Below, in pieces: positions 46,437 through 55,807 of a DNA stretch of 64,000 bases; position 1 is the first letter of the stretch, and every line of letters starts with the position of its first letter. The notes under the pieces are model-generated. The model was not told the origin of the DNA. It searched no databases and was given only the letters and a program-made list of their open reading frames with translations. The stretch is from contig CABDWT010000019.1 in assembly GCA_901456055.1 (NCBI GenBank), positions 434,001 through 498,000 on the forward strand, given 5' to 3'. The position numbers and the translations under genes were made by a program. This DNA is from Phytobacter ursingii (GTDB taxonomy: Bacteria; Pseudomonadota; Gammaproteobacteria; Enterobacterales; Enterobacteriaceae).

Positions 46437-46738
46437 AACATGTTCTCAGCATAGATAACGTCCATTTTTCACAATGGTCTGACAGGCACGGAAAAGTTGT
46501 TATACCAAAAATACAAACTCACGGTTAAGCCATTTTTCCCTTGATTGTCCTCAGGTTGATTTTTTGCAATGTATCCCGCTCCTTTCGCCTTTGCGGCGAG
46601 GCGGTGTCTACGCTTTCTTTGGCGCCGGTAACAGAGGCTGACAAAAATGTCAGCAAAATGTCAGCTCGCTGTTGGCAATAACGCGATAAAATCACCGTCA
46701 TCATCACATCTGTCCGTGGCGACAAAGGAAGAGCATCC
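46437..46738. promoter_or_regulatory. Control region with tandem repeats before the response regulator
   Basis: Two head-to-tail copies of AAAATGTCAGC at 46644-46654 and 46655-46665, the first within the palindrome CTGACAAAAATGTCAG (46638-46653). CusR and related regulators bind repeated half sites of such size, so this may be the autoregulatory site. Confidence 0.6.
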
Positions 46739-47431
46739 ATGCGACTTCTGCTGGTCGAAGATGAGGAAAAAACCTCGTCCTATATTTATCGCGCCCTCAG
46801 CGAACTGGGTTTTACCGTGGATGTCGCCGCCAGTGGCACAGAAGGTTTACATCTGGCGGTGGAATTTGACTATGAGGCCATCATTCTGGACGTGATGTTG
46901 CCAGGCCTTGACGGTTACAGCGTGTTAAAAGGCCTGCGCGCCAGTAAAAACACGCCGGTTCTGATGCTTTCTGCGCGTGGCTCGGTTGATGAGCGGGTTA
47001 AAGGGCTGCGCCAGGGGGCGGACGATTATCTGCCCAAGCCGTTTTCCCTGATAGAACTGGTCGCCCGCATTCAGGCGTTGCTGCGCCGACGCTCCAGCGA
47101 CGGCACGGACACCACGCAGTTGCAGATCCATGATTTGCACCTCGATCTGTTGGCCCGCCGCGTCTCGCGGGCCGGAGACCGTCTGGAGCTTACGGCGAAA
47201 GAGTTTGCGCTGCTCAGCCTGCTCGCCCGCCATAAAGGTGAAATCCTCTCCAAGATGATGATCGCAGAACAGGTGTGGGATATGAATTTTGACAGCGATG
47301 CCAATGTCGTTGAGGTGGCGATTAAACGTCTGCGGGCCAAAGTGGATGCCCCCTACCCCGTTAAACTGCTGCATACCGTTCGGGGCATGGGATATGTCCT
47401 TGAAACACGGCCGGAGAGCCCCGCGAAATAG
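46739..47431 (+). CDS. OmpR-family response regulator, CusR/CopR-like
   Basis: 230 residues. The receiver domain starts [20 protein letters not shown]; the phospho-Asp is in [16 protein letters not shown] (residue 51) and the conserved Lys is in [13 protein letters not shown]. The C-terminal winged helix has [20 protein letters not shown] and [20 protein letters not shown], the last nearly the same as in CusR and HprR. The cognate kinase follows 9 bp later. Genes around it (an efflux pump on the left, a DUF1471 stress protein on the right) are plausible targets. Confidence 0.9.
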   Translation: MRLLLVEDEEKTSSYIYRALSELGFTVDVAASGTEGLHLAVEFDYEAIILDVMLPGLDGYSVLKGLRASKNTPVLMLSARGSVDERVKGLRQGADDYLPKPFSLIELVARIQALLRRRSSDGTDTTQLQIHDLHLDLLARRVSRAGDRLELTAKEFALLSLLARHKGEILSKMMIAEQVWDMNFDSDANVVEVAIKRLRAKVDAPYPVKLLHTVRGMGYVLETRPESPAK

Positions 47432-47440
47432 AGTCAATCT

Positions 47441-48886
47441 ATGCTGAAACGTTCGATTTCAGGACGCCTTGCATTAATGTTTGCCCTCGCCTCAGTGCTG
47501 ATCGTCTCGGCGATCGGCTTTTTGTTGCGCAGCACTCTGCATGAATCGTTGCAAAAACAGATGTACAACGAACTGCTGTTCAGGGAATCGCTGATGGAAC
47601 CCTGGCTGCTTTCGCGAACCACCCTGCACAGTTGGCAAATGCTGCCCACCAAGCTTGCCGATATGGCGACAGCCGAAGGCGGACGGGTCAAGTATTGGGT
47701 ATTGAGCGACGATCCGCACTTTCAGGTCGGCGGCGAACCGCCGGAAGGCGTTAACTGGGCAACGCTGGCCGATGGGTTTAGCGAAGCGCCCGGGGCGACA
47801 AAAGAGTCTTGCTCCCTTTATATTCTGGCCAAGCAGATACCCGCGCGCGGCGAGCGGCCGACGATTCGCTATGTGATTGCCATTGATTCCACCCCGTATA
47901 TGGGCACGCTGGAGGAGTTCACGCGCACTCTGCTACTGATCACTGCCCTTGGGGTGATGCTGGTGGCCCTGCTGGGTTTTATGATCGCGCGTTTCGGCAT
48001 GCGCCCTGTCAATACCATGAGCGAGCAGGCCCACAAGCTCGCCCCCGGCGATCATGGTCAGCGGCTTGATACCGCCACCTTACCGGATGAACTACAAACG
48101 CTGGCGGAAGCCTTTAATGGCGTACTTGAGCGACAAGAAGTGGCCTGGCGGCAGCTGGAAAGCTTTAACGCCGATGTGGCCCATGAGCTTCGCACGCCGC
48201 TAACCAACCTGATCGGGCAGACGCAGTTGGGTTTATCCCGCGAACGTTCGGTTGAAGAGCTGGAGGATTTGCTGGAATCCAATCTGGAAGAGCTGGCGCG
48301 AATGACGTCGATCGTCAATGACATGCTGTTTCTCTCGCACGCCCAGGCCGGGGAACATGCCACCGAGCTTACCGAAGTGTCATTGCGCGAAGAGGCATGG
48401 AAAACCGCCGAGTATGTCGAACCCTCATTTGCCGAGAAAAACCTCGCCATCCATGTGCAAGGCGAGGTTATCGCCTGTATTGACCGTCGGCTATTCCACC
48501 GTTCGCTGGCAAACCTTCTGGAAAACGGGGCCCGCCATGCAAAGCCGAACACCACCATAACCGTTTCCATTCGCCAGCGGCATGAGCATGCGATCATTGC
48601 CGTTGCCAACGTGGGTGAGCCGATCGCCGCAGAGCATCTGGATCGCCTGTTTGAGCGGTTTTACCGTATCGATTCGTCTCGCACACGTAGTGACACGCAC
48701 CATGGATTAGGGTTATCTATTGTTCGCGCGGTCGCGCTGATGCACCGTGGTGATGTATTTGCTCGTAGTGAAAACGGCATCAATACGTTTGGTCTGTCGC
48801 TGGCGATCGGCAAGACCGATGCCGATGAGCATACTGTGGGTGATAAATCAGCGACTGATGAGCAGACACAATTCAAAAATGCCTGA
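47441..48886 (+). CDS. Sensor histidine kinase, CusS-like
   Basis: 481 residues. TM1 (RLALMFALASVLIVSAIGFL) and TM2 (LLITALGVMLVALLGFMIAR) enclose a periplasmic sensor of about 130 residues. A HAMP region follows, then the H-box FNADVAHELRTPLTNLIGQT with His about residue 247. N-box SLANLLENGARHAKPN, and the G2 lid in HHGLGLSIVRAVALMHRGD. It is of the heavy-metal sensor kinase group. Cusp residues for copper or silver in the periplasmic part are not evident (one Cys in KESCSLY), so the signal is uncertain. Confidence 0.9.
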   Translation: MLKRSISGRLALMFALASVLIVSAIGFLLRSTLHESLQKQMYNELLFRESLMEPWLLSRTTLHSWQMLPTKLADMATAEGGRVKYWVLSDDPHFQVGGEPPEGVNWATLADGFSEAPGATKESCSLYILAKQIPARGERPTIRYVIAIDSTPYMGTLEEFTRTLLLITALGVMLVALLGFMIARFGMRPVNTMSEQAHKLAPGDHGQRLDTATLPDELQTLAEAFNGVLERQEVAWRQLESFNADVAHELRTPLTNLIGQTQLGLSRERSVEELEDLLESNLEELARMTSIVNDMLFLSHAQAGEHATELTEVSLREEAWKTAEYVEPSFAEKNLAIHVQGEVIACIDRRLFHRSLANLLENGARHAKPNTTITVSIRQRHEHAIIAVANVGEPIAAEHLDRLFERFYRIDSSRTRSDTHHGLGLSIVRAVALMHRGDVFARSENGINTFGLSLAIGKTDADEHTVGDKSATDEQTQFKNA

Positions 48887-48896
48887 ACAGAAAGGA

Positions 48897-48923
48897 AAAC
48901 AGGAGGCTAAGCCTCCTGTTTTT
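48897..48923. terminator. Bidirectional terminator
   Basis: AAAACAGGAGGC and GCCTCCTGTTTTT form a perfect stem with T on both strands, between the kinase gene and the convergent DUF1471 gene. Confidence 0.9.
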
Positions 48924-48927
48924 CGGG

Positions 48928-49182
48928 TTACTTGTAGATAACCGCCACGCCGTGCATCTGGTTTTCGCCACCGGCCGCGACGATGCGGTAAGCGCCTGCC
49001 CCCGCCTCATCCGCTTTTTGTGCCAGTTCCTGATGCAAGTCTGACAGCGTGGTCGCGCCCGATGCCGAAACCGTCCCCATTTTTTGCAGGCCGCTACCGG
49101 ACTCTACGGGCACCGCCGCCAGCGCGCCGGCAGAAAACAGGCTAACTATCATTGCAGTCATAATGCCTTTCGTCATCTTCAT
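48928..49182 (-). CDS. DUF1471 (YhcN/BhsA/McbA-like) periplasmic protein
   Basis: 84 residues from the ATG at 49182 with AGGTGG six bases upstream. Signal peptide MKMTKGIMTAMIVSLFSAGA then LAA. The mature part has the DUF1471 pattern: LQKMGTVSASGATTLSDLHQ, then LAQKADEAGAGAYRIVAAGG and HGVAVIYK at the end. E. coli relatives are small stress-induced periplasmic proteins that affect biofilm and acid or oxidant response. Confidence 0.9.
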   Translation of the reverse strand: MKMTKGIMTAMIVSLFSAGALAAVPVESGSGLQKMGTVSASGATTLSDLHQELAQKADEAGAGAYRIVAAGGENQMHGVAVIYK

Positions 49183-49604
49183 ATTTCCACCTCGCAAAGA
49201 GAATAGTCAGGAATATCCGCTGACGTGAATGATTTTAGAAAGGCTGGCTGTCAGTACACTGACGCATAAATAACAGACGTGTCAGATAACAAAAATATAC
49301 ATTTATTTTAATTTATCCTTTAAATATTCTTATTAGCCTGCTTCGCTCGCATACTTACAAATACGATATAAACAACAAGGATAAGCCACTATTTCAGTTT
49401 TTTTCGTCAATAGCCCGTCTGGACCCGCCACCCGCGCCGCATTGTTTACAAACCTGTCAGGAATGTCATTTTCACGTCACGCTAACGACAGCCACGCTGA
49501 CATAAACTCCGCTCACAAGGTAATAAATGGGCAATTATGTTGCGCACTTTCCTGCACCCCAAAGGGAGCCAGCGCATTCATTTTTAGCAAAGAGGGCATA
49601 TATT
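49183..49604. other. Intergenic region before the MarA-like gene
   Basis: 422 bp, AT-rich at 49280-49400, holding promoters for the divergent DUF1471 and AraC genes. No clear regulator site or gene. A short inverted pair occurs near 49220-49250 (CAGCCTTTCT-like) but is weak. Confidence 0.4.
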
Positions 49605-49946
49605 ATGGCCATGCAAAAATCGGTTATCCTCGATATTCAGACATGGATTGATAATAATATTGACAAACCTTTACGGATTAATGATGTTGCCCACCGGGCA
49701 GGTTATTCCAAATGGCATTTACAGCGCCTCTTTCATCAGATTATTGATATTCCGTTAGGCGTTTATATTCGCAACAAAAAGCTGGAAGGCGCCGCCCACG
49801 ATCTGAGTGCGACAAATGAGTCGATTATCACCATCTCCACACGCTACGGCTTCGATTCCCAGCAAACCTTCACCCGGGTTTTTACCCGAAAATACAGTAT
49901 GCCGCCGGGCGCATGGCGTCGACACCACCAGGCGAATGAGGGGTAG
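49605..49946 (+). CDS. AraC-family regulator, MarA/SoxS/RamA-like
   Basis: 113 residues from the ATG at 49605 (GAGGG about nine bases upstream; an upstream ATG at 49527 adds 26 residues without family match). It is only the DNA-binding domain, like MarA, SoxS and RamA: WIDNNIDKPLRINDVAHRAG, then YSKWHLQRLFHQIIDIPLGV and TRYGFDSQQTFTRVFTRKYS, ending PPGAWRR. YSKWHLQRLF and SQQTFTRxF are hallmark residues. Such proteins turn on efflux pumps and stress genes. Which member it equals cannot be settled from sequence alone. Confidence 0.9.
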   Translation: MAMQKSVILDIQTWIDNNIDKPLRINDVAHRAGYSKWHLQRLFHQIIDIPLGVYIRNKKLEGAAHDLSATNESIITISTRYGFDSQQTFTRVFTRKYSMPPGAWRRHHQANEG

Positions 49947-49975
49947 TTTTCCCTCGGCCACGTTATTGCCAAAGC

Positions 49976-50012
49976 CCCTCACCCCGGCCCTCTCCCACGG
50001 GGAGAGGGAGAA
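49976..50012. repeat. Intergenic hairpin repeat unit
   Basis: CCCTCTCCCACGGGGAGAGG flanked by CCCCTCACCCCGG; the same class as the units at 1640, 2124, 12928 and 27381. It could also end transcripts between the convergent AraC and chemoreceptor genes. Confidence 0.7.
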
Positions 50013-50018
50013 AAGCGA

Positions 50019-51635
50019 TCACGCCGTCCTTAACACCGCGTCCGACACCGTATTCATCTCACTTGCGCGATAGCGCGAACTCTCGGTGCGGAACACGCTC
50101 ATCAGCGTTACCAGATGCTGCGCCTGATCGCGCAGATCTTCCGCCGCAGTGCTCGACGCCCCGACCAGTGCCGCATTTTGCTGAGTCACTTTATCCAGTT
50201 GGCTAATGGCTTCATTCACCAGCCCGACGCCCGACTCCTGCTCACGCGTGGTCACGCCAATTTCGTCGATCATCCCGGCGACATGGTGCGACTGCCGCAC
50301 CAGTTCGCCAATGGTCGCGCCCGCATGATTCACCAGCGCCGTGCCGTTATCCACACGTTCAATGCTGTCCATAATCAGCGCTTTAATCTCTTTTGCCGCA
50401 GACGCAGAACGCTGGGCCAGCGAACGTACTTCGCCTGCCACCACCGCGAAGCCCCGGCCCTGCTCCCCTGCCCGTGCAGCCTCTACCGCTGCGTTCAGCG
50501 CCAGGATATTGGTCTGGAAGGTGATACCATCGATCACTGCAATGATCTCACTGATTTTGCGTGAACTTTGGCTGATCTCATCCATCGTACGCACGATGTT
50601 CTCAATCGCTTCGCCCCCTTTCGCGGCAATTTCGCTGGCCGTTGCCGCCTGTTGATTGGTGACCCGTACCGTATCTGCATTCTGGCGAATCGCCTGGCCG
50701 ATTTGTTCCATGGAGGCGGCCGTCTGCTGCAAACTGGCAGCCTGCTGCTCAGTACGCTGACTCAGGTCGGTGCTTCCCTCCGCCACCCCATTTGCCCCTG
50801 CTGAAATGGACTCACTGCTTTCCCGCACCTGATTGACGATACCGCTCAGGCTTTGTCGCATCTCATCCATCCCCGCCAGCAAACTGGTGCTGTCATCGGG
50901 AGCAAGCGTAATCCGGGTGGCCAGATTCCCCTTAGCAATTTCATGGACCACCTGTAGCGCATAGGCGGGTTCTCCCCCTAGTTGTCGCTTGATGTAGCGC
51001 GTAAAAAGCCAGGCAATGGCCATCCCCAGTAATGCGGCCACCCCGGCAATCATCAGCAGAGCGTCGCCAGAGGCACGGGCGCTGGCGGTGGAGGCCGCCG
51101 CCGCTGAGGTTGTGCTGGCCTGCTGGGTCTGGATCATGGCGGAAATCTCTTCAAACAGGCGAATCTGTAACGGCTGCATCTTCTCGACCGCCAGCGACTG
51201 GGCGTCCAGCATCTGACCATTCTTTGCCAGCCCCACGGTCTGGCGTACAACATTGACGTACTCCACCTGGGTGGTTTTAAAATTGTTCAGCATGTTTTGC
51301 AGGTCAGCGTCATGGACATTCGCCTGTAACTGCGCCACCAGCTCGTCATTACGTTTAATCGACAGTTCGGTGAGCTTTTCCTCTTCCATTTGGCTCTTTT
51401 CATCATCCTGAAACACCATGATGAACGTGGCCTTAGTGGCATTATTCAGGTTGTCCTTTAATGCCTGCATCGACAGCAAATTTTTCAGGTGGTACTTTTC
51501 GTAGAACTCAATATGTTTACTGGTGTTATTCAATTCAGCCCGACCAAAAATCGCCACCAACAAGCCAATAGCGATAATCGCGGCAAAGCCCGTGCCCAAC
51601 AGCGCACCCAGAGAGAAATGTCTTTTTACTCGCAT
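50019..51635 (-). CDS. Methyl-accepting chemotaxis protein with 4HB sensor
   Basis: 538 residues. TM1 LGALLGTGFAAIIAIGLLVA, a periplasmic four-helix-bundle sensor of about 150 residues, TM2 ALLMIAGVAALLGMAIAWLF, HAMP, then the signalling domain with the hairpin tip [20 protein letters not shown] then [20 protein letters not shown]. The methylation helices flank this. The C-terminus YRASEMNTVSDAVLRTA lacks the NWETF pentapeptide, so it depends on other receptors for CheR/CheB. The ligand is unknown. Confidence 0.92.
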   Translation of the reverse strand: MRVKRHFSLGALLGTGFAAIIAIGLLVAIFGRAELNNTSKHIEFYEKYHLKNLLSMQALKDNLNNATKATFIMVFQDDEKSQMEEEKLTELSIKRNDELVAQLQANVHDADLQNMLNNFKTTQVEYVNVVRQTVGLAKNGQMLDAQSLAVEKMQPLQIRLFEEISAMIQTQQASTTSAAAASTASARASGDALLMIAGVAALLGMAIAWLFTRYIKRQLGGEPAYALQVVHEIAKGNLATRITLAPDDSTSLLAGMDEMRQSLSGIVNQVRESSESISAGANGVAEGSTDLSQRTEQQAASLQQTAASMEQIGQAIRQNADTVRVTNQQAATASEIAAKGGEAIENIVRTMDEISQSSRKISEIIAVIDGITFQTNILALNAAVEAARAGEQGRGFAVVAGEVRSLAQRSASAAKEIKALIMDSIERVDNGTALVNHAGATIGELVRQSHHVAGMIDEIGVTTREQESGVGLVNEAISQLDKVTQQNAALVGASSTAAEDLRDQAQHLVTLMSVFRTESSRYRASEMNTVSDAVLRTA

Positions 51636-52000
51636 ATATCCCTCGTTAAATGAATCCCGAAGCCCCTTACCGGTGAATATCCCCGCGCATTAGCCCCGCA
51701 GAAGGCAACTGCAGGCGCAAGAATGCGTAATCGCGGACAGAGTTAATATACGTAGCGTAAAAAACCGGGGAAAATACGAAATAGCGATGGTTTGACTAAA
51801 CGGACAGCTTGCACCAGAGCAGACATAATGACGCGGCGTTGTGAATAACAAGAAAGGCACTCTACATACTAAAAACTTATTTTTCATAAAGATACAATAA
51901 TTCAACCGAACGATAACATCACCAAAATAATGACGTCATTGCCAGCTCATCCCTGAGCCATTTCTTGGTACGGACGCTCGGGAGATGTCCTGATAAAAAA
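51636..52000. other. Intergenic region between chemoreceptor and PTS gene
   Basis: 365 bp. It should hold the chemoreceptor promoter; I could not find a convincing sigma-28 site. Poly-A/T runs near 51870-51930. No gene. Confidence 0.4.
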
Positions 52001-52315
52001 TTACTCAACCAACTCCTCCATACGATCAATGGCAAATTTTAATATTTTTTCTGCATCAATAGCGGCATAAGGATAGCCGGCAATAACCTCAATATGCTGG
52101 CCTTCTTTAATCGTTTTTTTCAGTTCTTCTTTTTTATACTGAATATGTGGTGCGATCAGAAAACAATCAAAGGCAGGCGCCAGACTGGCAAATGAGTCTG
52201 CTCCTGTCCCGCTAATTTGAATCTGATAGCGATGTGCGTCTGCCACACCCTGCATTTTTTTCGCCAGCCTTATCGCCGTGTTACCAAACAGACAACAAAT
52301 TAATAACCTTTTCAT
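52001..52315 (-). CDS. Orphan PTS EIIB (lactose/cellobiose type)
   Basis: 104 residues, the size of a free-standing IIB-Lac/Cel. The start MKRLLICCLFGNTAIRLAKK places a Cys where the phospho-cysteine should be (Cys8, aligning with LVCSAGMSTS of CelA). The loop is unusual, CLFGNTA, in place of CSAGMST. Later FDCFLIAPHIQYKKEELKK and then VIAGYPYAAIDAEKIL agree with the family, for example the QIxY motif. No IIA, IIC or glycosidase lies nearby, so it may regulate or serve a transporter elsewhere. Confidence 0.85.
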   Translation of the reverse strand: MKRLLICCLFGNTAIRLAKKMQGVADAHRYQIQISGTGADSFASLAPAFDCFLIAPHIQYKKEELKKTIKEGQHIEVIAGYPYAAIDAEKILKFAIDRMEELVE

Positions 52316-52699
52316 GATAGTGCCCTCCTGGATGTTACCGATACGCTATTCCTGCCCTGGCTCAAAAAATGCGCACTGCATCATATTTGCGGATATATGC
52401 GATTAATATTTCACCAATCCACACGGACGCCTCTCCGACAGATCCCCTTTTCTTTGAGCCAATCTGCGATAACAACTGAGATGAGAATAAGATACACTTA
52501 CGCTTTATAACCCGTATGACGGGTGGTTTTTATACGGACCCAGCGTCATTCAGCGGCCAGGCGTATGGCTTGCGCCGCCGCGATCTGGCGTGGAAAAGGC
52601 GGCCGAAGCAGCTGCGGATTATCGCATCCGGGTAGCAGCCCGCGTCCGGTGGCTATCAACCCTCACCTGCAGACTGCGGATAAAAAGAAGGAGGTTTAC
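52316..52699. other. Intergenic region before the small membrane protein
   Basis: 384 bp. A hairpin CCCGT/ACGGG at 52511-52523 followed by GGTTTTTATA lies in the middle and may be a terminator or leader hairpin. No gene recognised, although the frame of the following gene stays open upstream. Confidence 0.4.
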
Positions 52700-52960
52700 A
52701 TGCTGGAAAAACTACGTACCCGTGAGGGTAAAAAATTCCTTATCGCCGTCGCCATCATTTTTGTGGCCGCCGTGTCGATTATCTCAGAAGCCGCATTCCA
52801 GGGCGTGGTGGATCAATATGATTTGCCGATGGACGAGTGGTCAGTATCAATGTTTGTGATTCAGGGCGCGTGGGTATTTATCTATAGCCTGATGTTTACC
52901 CTCATAGGGTCGCTGCCCTTTGCGTTTTGGTTCCTGGGACCGAAGGATGATCGCGGATAA
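52700..52960 (+). CDS. Small inner-membrane protein of unknown function
   Basis: 86 residues from the ATG at 52700, with a full AAGGAGG site seven bases upstream. Two hydrophobic helices, FLIAVAIIFVAAVSIISEAA and MFVIQGAWVFIYSLMFTLIG, joined by an acidic loop; the tail ends GPKDDRG. I do not recognise the family. The strong ribosome site and clean two-helix pattern make a real protein likely. A REP unit follows directly. Confidence 0.7.
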   Translation: MLEKLRTREGKKFLIAVAIIFVAAVSIISEAAFQGVVDQYDLPMDEWSVSMFVIQGAWVFIYSLMFTLIGSLPFAFWFLGPKDDRG

Positions 52961-52976
52961 GTTGGGCAGGGGGTTT

Positions 52977-53008
52977 CCCGGATGCGGCGTAAGCGCCTTG
53001 TCCGGGCA
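52977..53008. repeat. REP element
   Basis: CCCGGATGCGGCGTAAGCGC then CTTGTCCGGGCAA, close to the standard enterobacterial REP sequence, between two convergent genes. Confidence 0.85.
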
Positions 53009-53062
53009 ACGCGTCTGGTGCACGCAGAGAATACGTCGCGCAGCGCCAGCCGGGATAAGTAC

Positions 53063-53968
53063 TCATGTGCCAATATCCAACTCGCTCAACGCGCAGAGCA
53101 GCGCATCCACCTTGGGCAATAGCTGCTTACGTCGCGGCCAGACCAGCGTTAACGCCAGCCCGTCCGGCTGCATATGCGGCAATACCCTCTCCAGCTCACC
53201 GCGCGCAAGCGCATCACGAATCAGCCATGTCGGCATCTGGGCAACCCCTAACCCACCAAGAACAGCCTGTAACTGAGCATCCGCATCCCCCAGCGCCATA
53301 TGATAGGGCACGGTACGCCAGTCCGGATATCCATCCTCGGTGACAAACTGCCACGGCTTACTGCTGCCATCGACACGCTCGTAGACAATGGCTCGATGCT
53401 GCAACAACGCCTCGACACTTTCCGGGCGCCCCTCGCGCGCCAGATAGGCGGGCGAAGCGCAGAACACCATTTTCTCTCGCCCCAGTTGCCGATAGCCCAA
53501 CGACGCAGGCATCTCCGCCGTTTTGCCAATCCGTACCGCAACATCAATCCCTTCATCAAACAGATCAATGAAACGGTCAGAGAAGGTCATGCTGATATCA
53601 ATCTCCGAATGGTGCTGGCAAAAGGTTATCAGTCGCGGCATGACGCACAGCCTGCCATAGGTGTTCGGCACAGCCAGCCGCAGCCGCCCGGACGGAATAC
53701 TGCGTTGCGCCGCCAGTACCGATTCCGCCTCCGCCAGCTCTTCCATAATGCGAATGCAGGTCTGGTAATACGCCTGTCCGGCGTCGGTCAATTTCAGGCG
53801 TCGGGTCGTCCGCTCCAGCAACGTTGAGCCCAGCCGCGCCTCCAGCCGACTCACGCTTTTACTGATGGCGGAGCCCGTCACATGCAAACGCTCCGCAGCG
53901 GCGGCGAAGCTCCCCCCTTCAATACTGGCGACAAAGGGCACAATGTCTTTTAGTCGTTGATCGCGCAT
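53063..53968 (-). CDS. LysR-family transcriptional regulator
   Basis: 301 residues. The N-terminal HTH reads FVASIEGGSFAAAAERLHVT and GSAISKSVSRLEARLGSTLL. The effector domain begins SGRLRLAVPNTYGRLCVMPR. It belongs to the CrgA/DsdC-like group that often control a divergent oxidoreductase; the PRISE reductase gene starts 102 bp away on the other strand. The regulator most likely controls that gene, with the intergenic sequence as its binding site. Confidence 0.92.
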   Translation of the reverse strand: MRDQRLKDIVPFVASIEGGSFAAAAERLHVTGSAISKSVSRLEARLGSTLLERTTRRLKLTDAGQAYYQTCIRIMEELAEAESVLAAQRSIPSGRLRLAVPNTYGRLCVMPRLITFCQHHSEIDISMTFSDRFIDLFDEGIDVAVRIGKTAEMPASLGYRQLGREKMVFCASPAYLAREGRPESVEALLQHRAIVYERVDGSSKPWQFVTEDGYPDWRTVPYHMALGDADAQLQAVLGGLGVAQMPTWLIRDALARGELERVLPHMQPDGLALTLVWPRRKQLLPKVDALLCALSELDIGT

Positions 53969-54070
53969 TGATTCATGAACCTGAGTTATGAATGATGTGA
54001 ATTAATGCCAGAAATAAGAATGAAATTCTCGATTAGTCTAATCATAAGGTTTATGCATGAGGAGAGTAAA

Positions 54071-55141
54071 ATGCAAAAAGAGGCACTCATTGTCGGCATC
54101 AGCGGGGTGATTGGCCGCGCGCTGGCGCAAAAGTTGATGCAGGAGGGCTGGAAAGTCTCCGGTCTGTCGCGCGGGCGCGGCGCAGTGCCGGAAGGTTGCA
54201 CCCGCCTGACTGCCGATTTGACGGATTCGCAGGCAGTCAATAGGGCACTCGCTGCTGTGAAACCAGACGCGCTGTTTTTCAGCGTCTGGTCGCGTCAGGC
54301 AAACGAAAAAGAGAATATCCGCGTCAACGGTGCGATGGTCAAAAATGTCATTGAGGCACTGGGTGACCGCCTGCGCGGGGCGCATGTCGCCCTGGTTACC
54401 GGGTTAAAACACTATCTCGGTCCGTTCGAGGCCTATGGTAAAGGCGCCGTGCCGGTTACGCCTTTCCGTGAAGAGCAGGGTCGCCAGCCCGTGGATAATT
54501 TCTATTATGCCCAGGAAGACGAGATCTTTGCTGGCGCGGAAAAATACGGTTATCGATGGAGTGTACACCGTCCGCACACCATCATCGGTTACGCGGTCGG
54601 TAACGCAATGAATATGGGGCTGACGCTGGCGGTCTACGCTACCCTGTGCCGCGAAAAAGGCTGGCCGTTTATTTTCCCGGGCTCGCCGGAGCAGTGGCAT
54701 GGTATCTGTGACGTCACCGACGCAAACCTGCTGGCCGAGCAGCTCGTCTGGGCGGCGCAAAGCCCGAATGCGGCAAACGAAGACTTTAACGCGGTCAACG
54801 GCGACGTATTCCGCTGGAACTGGCTATGGCCGCGCCTGGCTGCCTATTTTGGTATCGAATCTGGCGGCAACCCTCAGACAATGATGCCGCTGGAAGGACG
54901 GATGCAGGAAGCTGCCGCCGCCTGGCGGGAGATTGCAGCCCGCTATTCGCTCGCTGAGCCTGATATCAACCGACTGGCCTCCTGGTGGCACACCGATGCA
55001 GACCTTGGCCGCCCGATGGAGGCCTTTACCGACATGAGCAAAAGCCGCAAGGCCGGGTTCACTGGCTATCGGGCCACCCTGGATTCTTTTACCGCGCTGT
55101 TTGACAGGTTAAAAGCGGAGAAAATCATTCCGGATCGCTAA
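54071..55141 (+). CDS. PRISE-type SDR reductase (progesterone 5-beta-reductase/iridoid synthase-like)
   Basis: 356 residues from the ATG at 54071 (GGAGAG upstream); the open frame to 54005 adds no conserved residues. NADPH motif GISGVIGRA (GxxGxxG, residues 9-15). The PRISE marks are both present: TGLKHYLGPFEAYG holds the catalytic Lys and NFYYAQEDEIF holds the Tyr of the family's K...Y pair. Known members reduce the C=C bond of enones. In bacteria the natural substrate is mostly unknown. It is controlled probably by the divergent LysR gene. Confidence 0.9.
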   Translation: MQKEALIVGISGVIGRALAQKLMQEGWKVSGLSRGRGAVPEGCTRLTADLTDSQAVNRALAAVKPDALFFSVWSRQANEKENIRVNGAMVKNVIEALGDRLRGAHVALVTGLKHYLGPFEAYGKGAVPVTPFREEQGRQPVDNFYYAQEDEIFAGAEKYGYRWSVHRPHTIIGYAVGNAMNMGLTLAVYATLCREKGWPFIFPGSPEQWHGICDVTDANLLAEQLVWAAQSPNAANEDFNAVNGDVFRWNWLWPRLAAYFGIESGGNPQTMMPLEGRMQEAAAAWREIAARYSLAEPDINRLASWWHTDADLGRPMEAFTDMSKSRKAGFTGYRATLDSFTALFDRLKAEKIIPDR

Positions 55142-55740
55142 TTCCATGTTGAAAACGCCAGGGGCGATCAACGGTGTCCCTGGTTTTTCATCATCGGTTT
55201 ATCGTGTTGCACAGCGCATTAAAGGATGTTTATCTCCCGATAACCGTCTCTTCCCCGGCAACCACGCTCTGCAATATTGACAGTGAAGGCACAATTGCCT
55301 GTGGAAATAGCTTTCGATAGCGCTTTATGCAATGCATTTTCCAGTGTTTTTTTCTTTTAAATCAACATTAGTCGTGATATTTAACTTATTCGCTTAACCT
55401 TCAGTTTTGGCGGGGCATCATGTTTATCTCACCGAACATTATTGTTAAACGTGTATTATTCTTCGATACTATCGTAACGTGTTCTTAAAGAAGAAAATAA
55501 ATGTCCTTTTTTCGCCTCCAGTACATATGACTCGGAAGCGATAAATGTGTCGCTTACTGATTAAGACTCAATCCCAATTCACCTGATTTACTGTTCTTAT
55601 TTGATGGCACCTTACTCAGTGCCATAGCTAACATATCCCGACATCGCCAAAAAATGAAAAAAATATAAAAATCAGAATGTTAATAAAGCAATAATACCGT
55701 ACGGCAATTACCACGAGATAAATGCATTAAATTTATTAAC

Positions 55741-55757
55741 CTTAAGGTTATCTTAAT
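55741..55757 (+). promoter_or_regulatory. PmrA-box-like sequence
   Basis: CTTAAGGTTATCTTAAT fits YTTAAK-N5-YTTAAK at all 12 fixed positions. It lies 170 bp before the CHASE4-PAS-GGDEF-EAL gene. The region is AT-rich, so a chance match is possible. Confidence 0.5.
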
Positions 55758-55791
55758 ATAAAAAAGACGAATTCTTTCTTTTGCATAAAAA

Positions 55792-55807
55792 AATGATGCG
55801 CATCACA
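55792..55807 (+). promoter_or_regulatory. CRP-like site
   Basis: AATGATGCGCATCACA: right half TCACA perfect, left half AATGA against TGTGA, six-base spacer. Confidence 0.35.

Noticed and set aside
51636-51760. Sigma-28 promoter for the chemoreceptor gene
   Set aside because: No TAAAGTTT-N11-GCCGATAA-like sequence could be found; the same holds before 58814.
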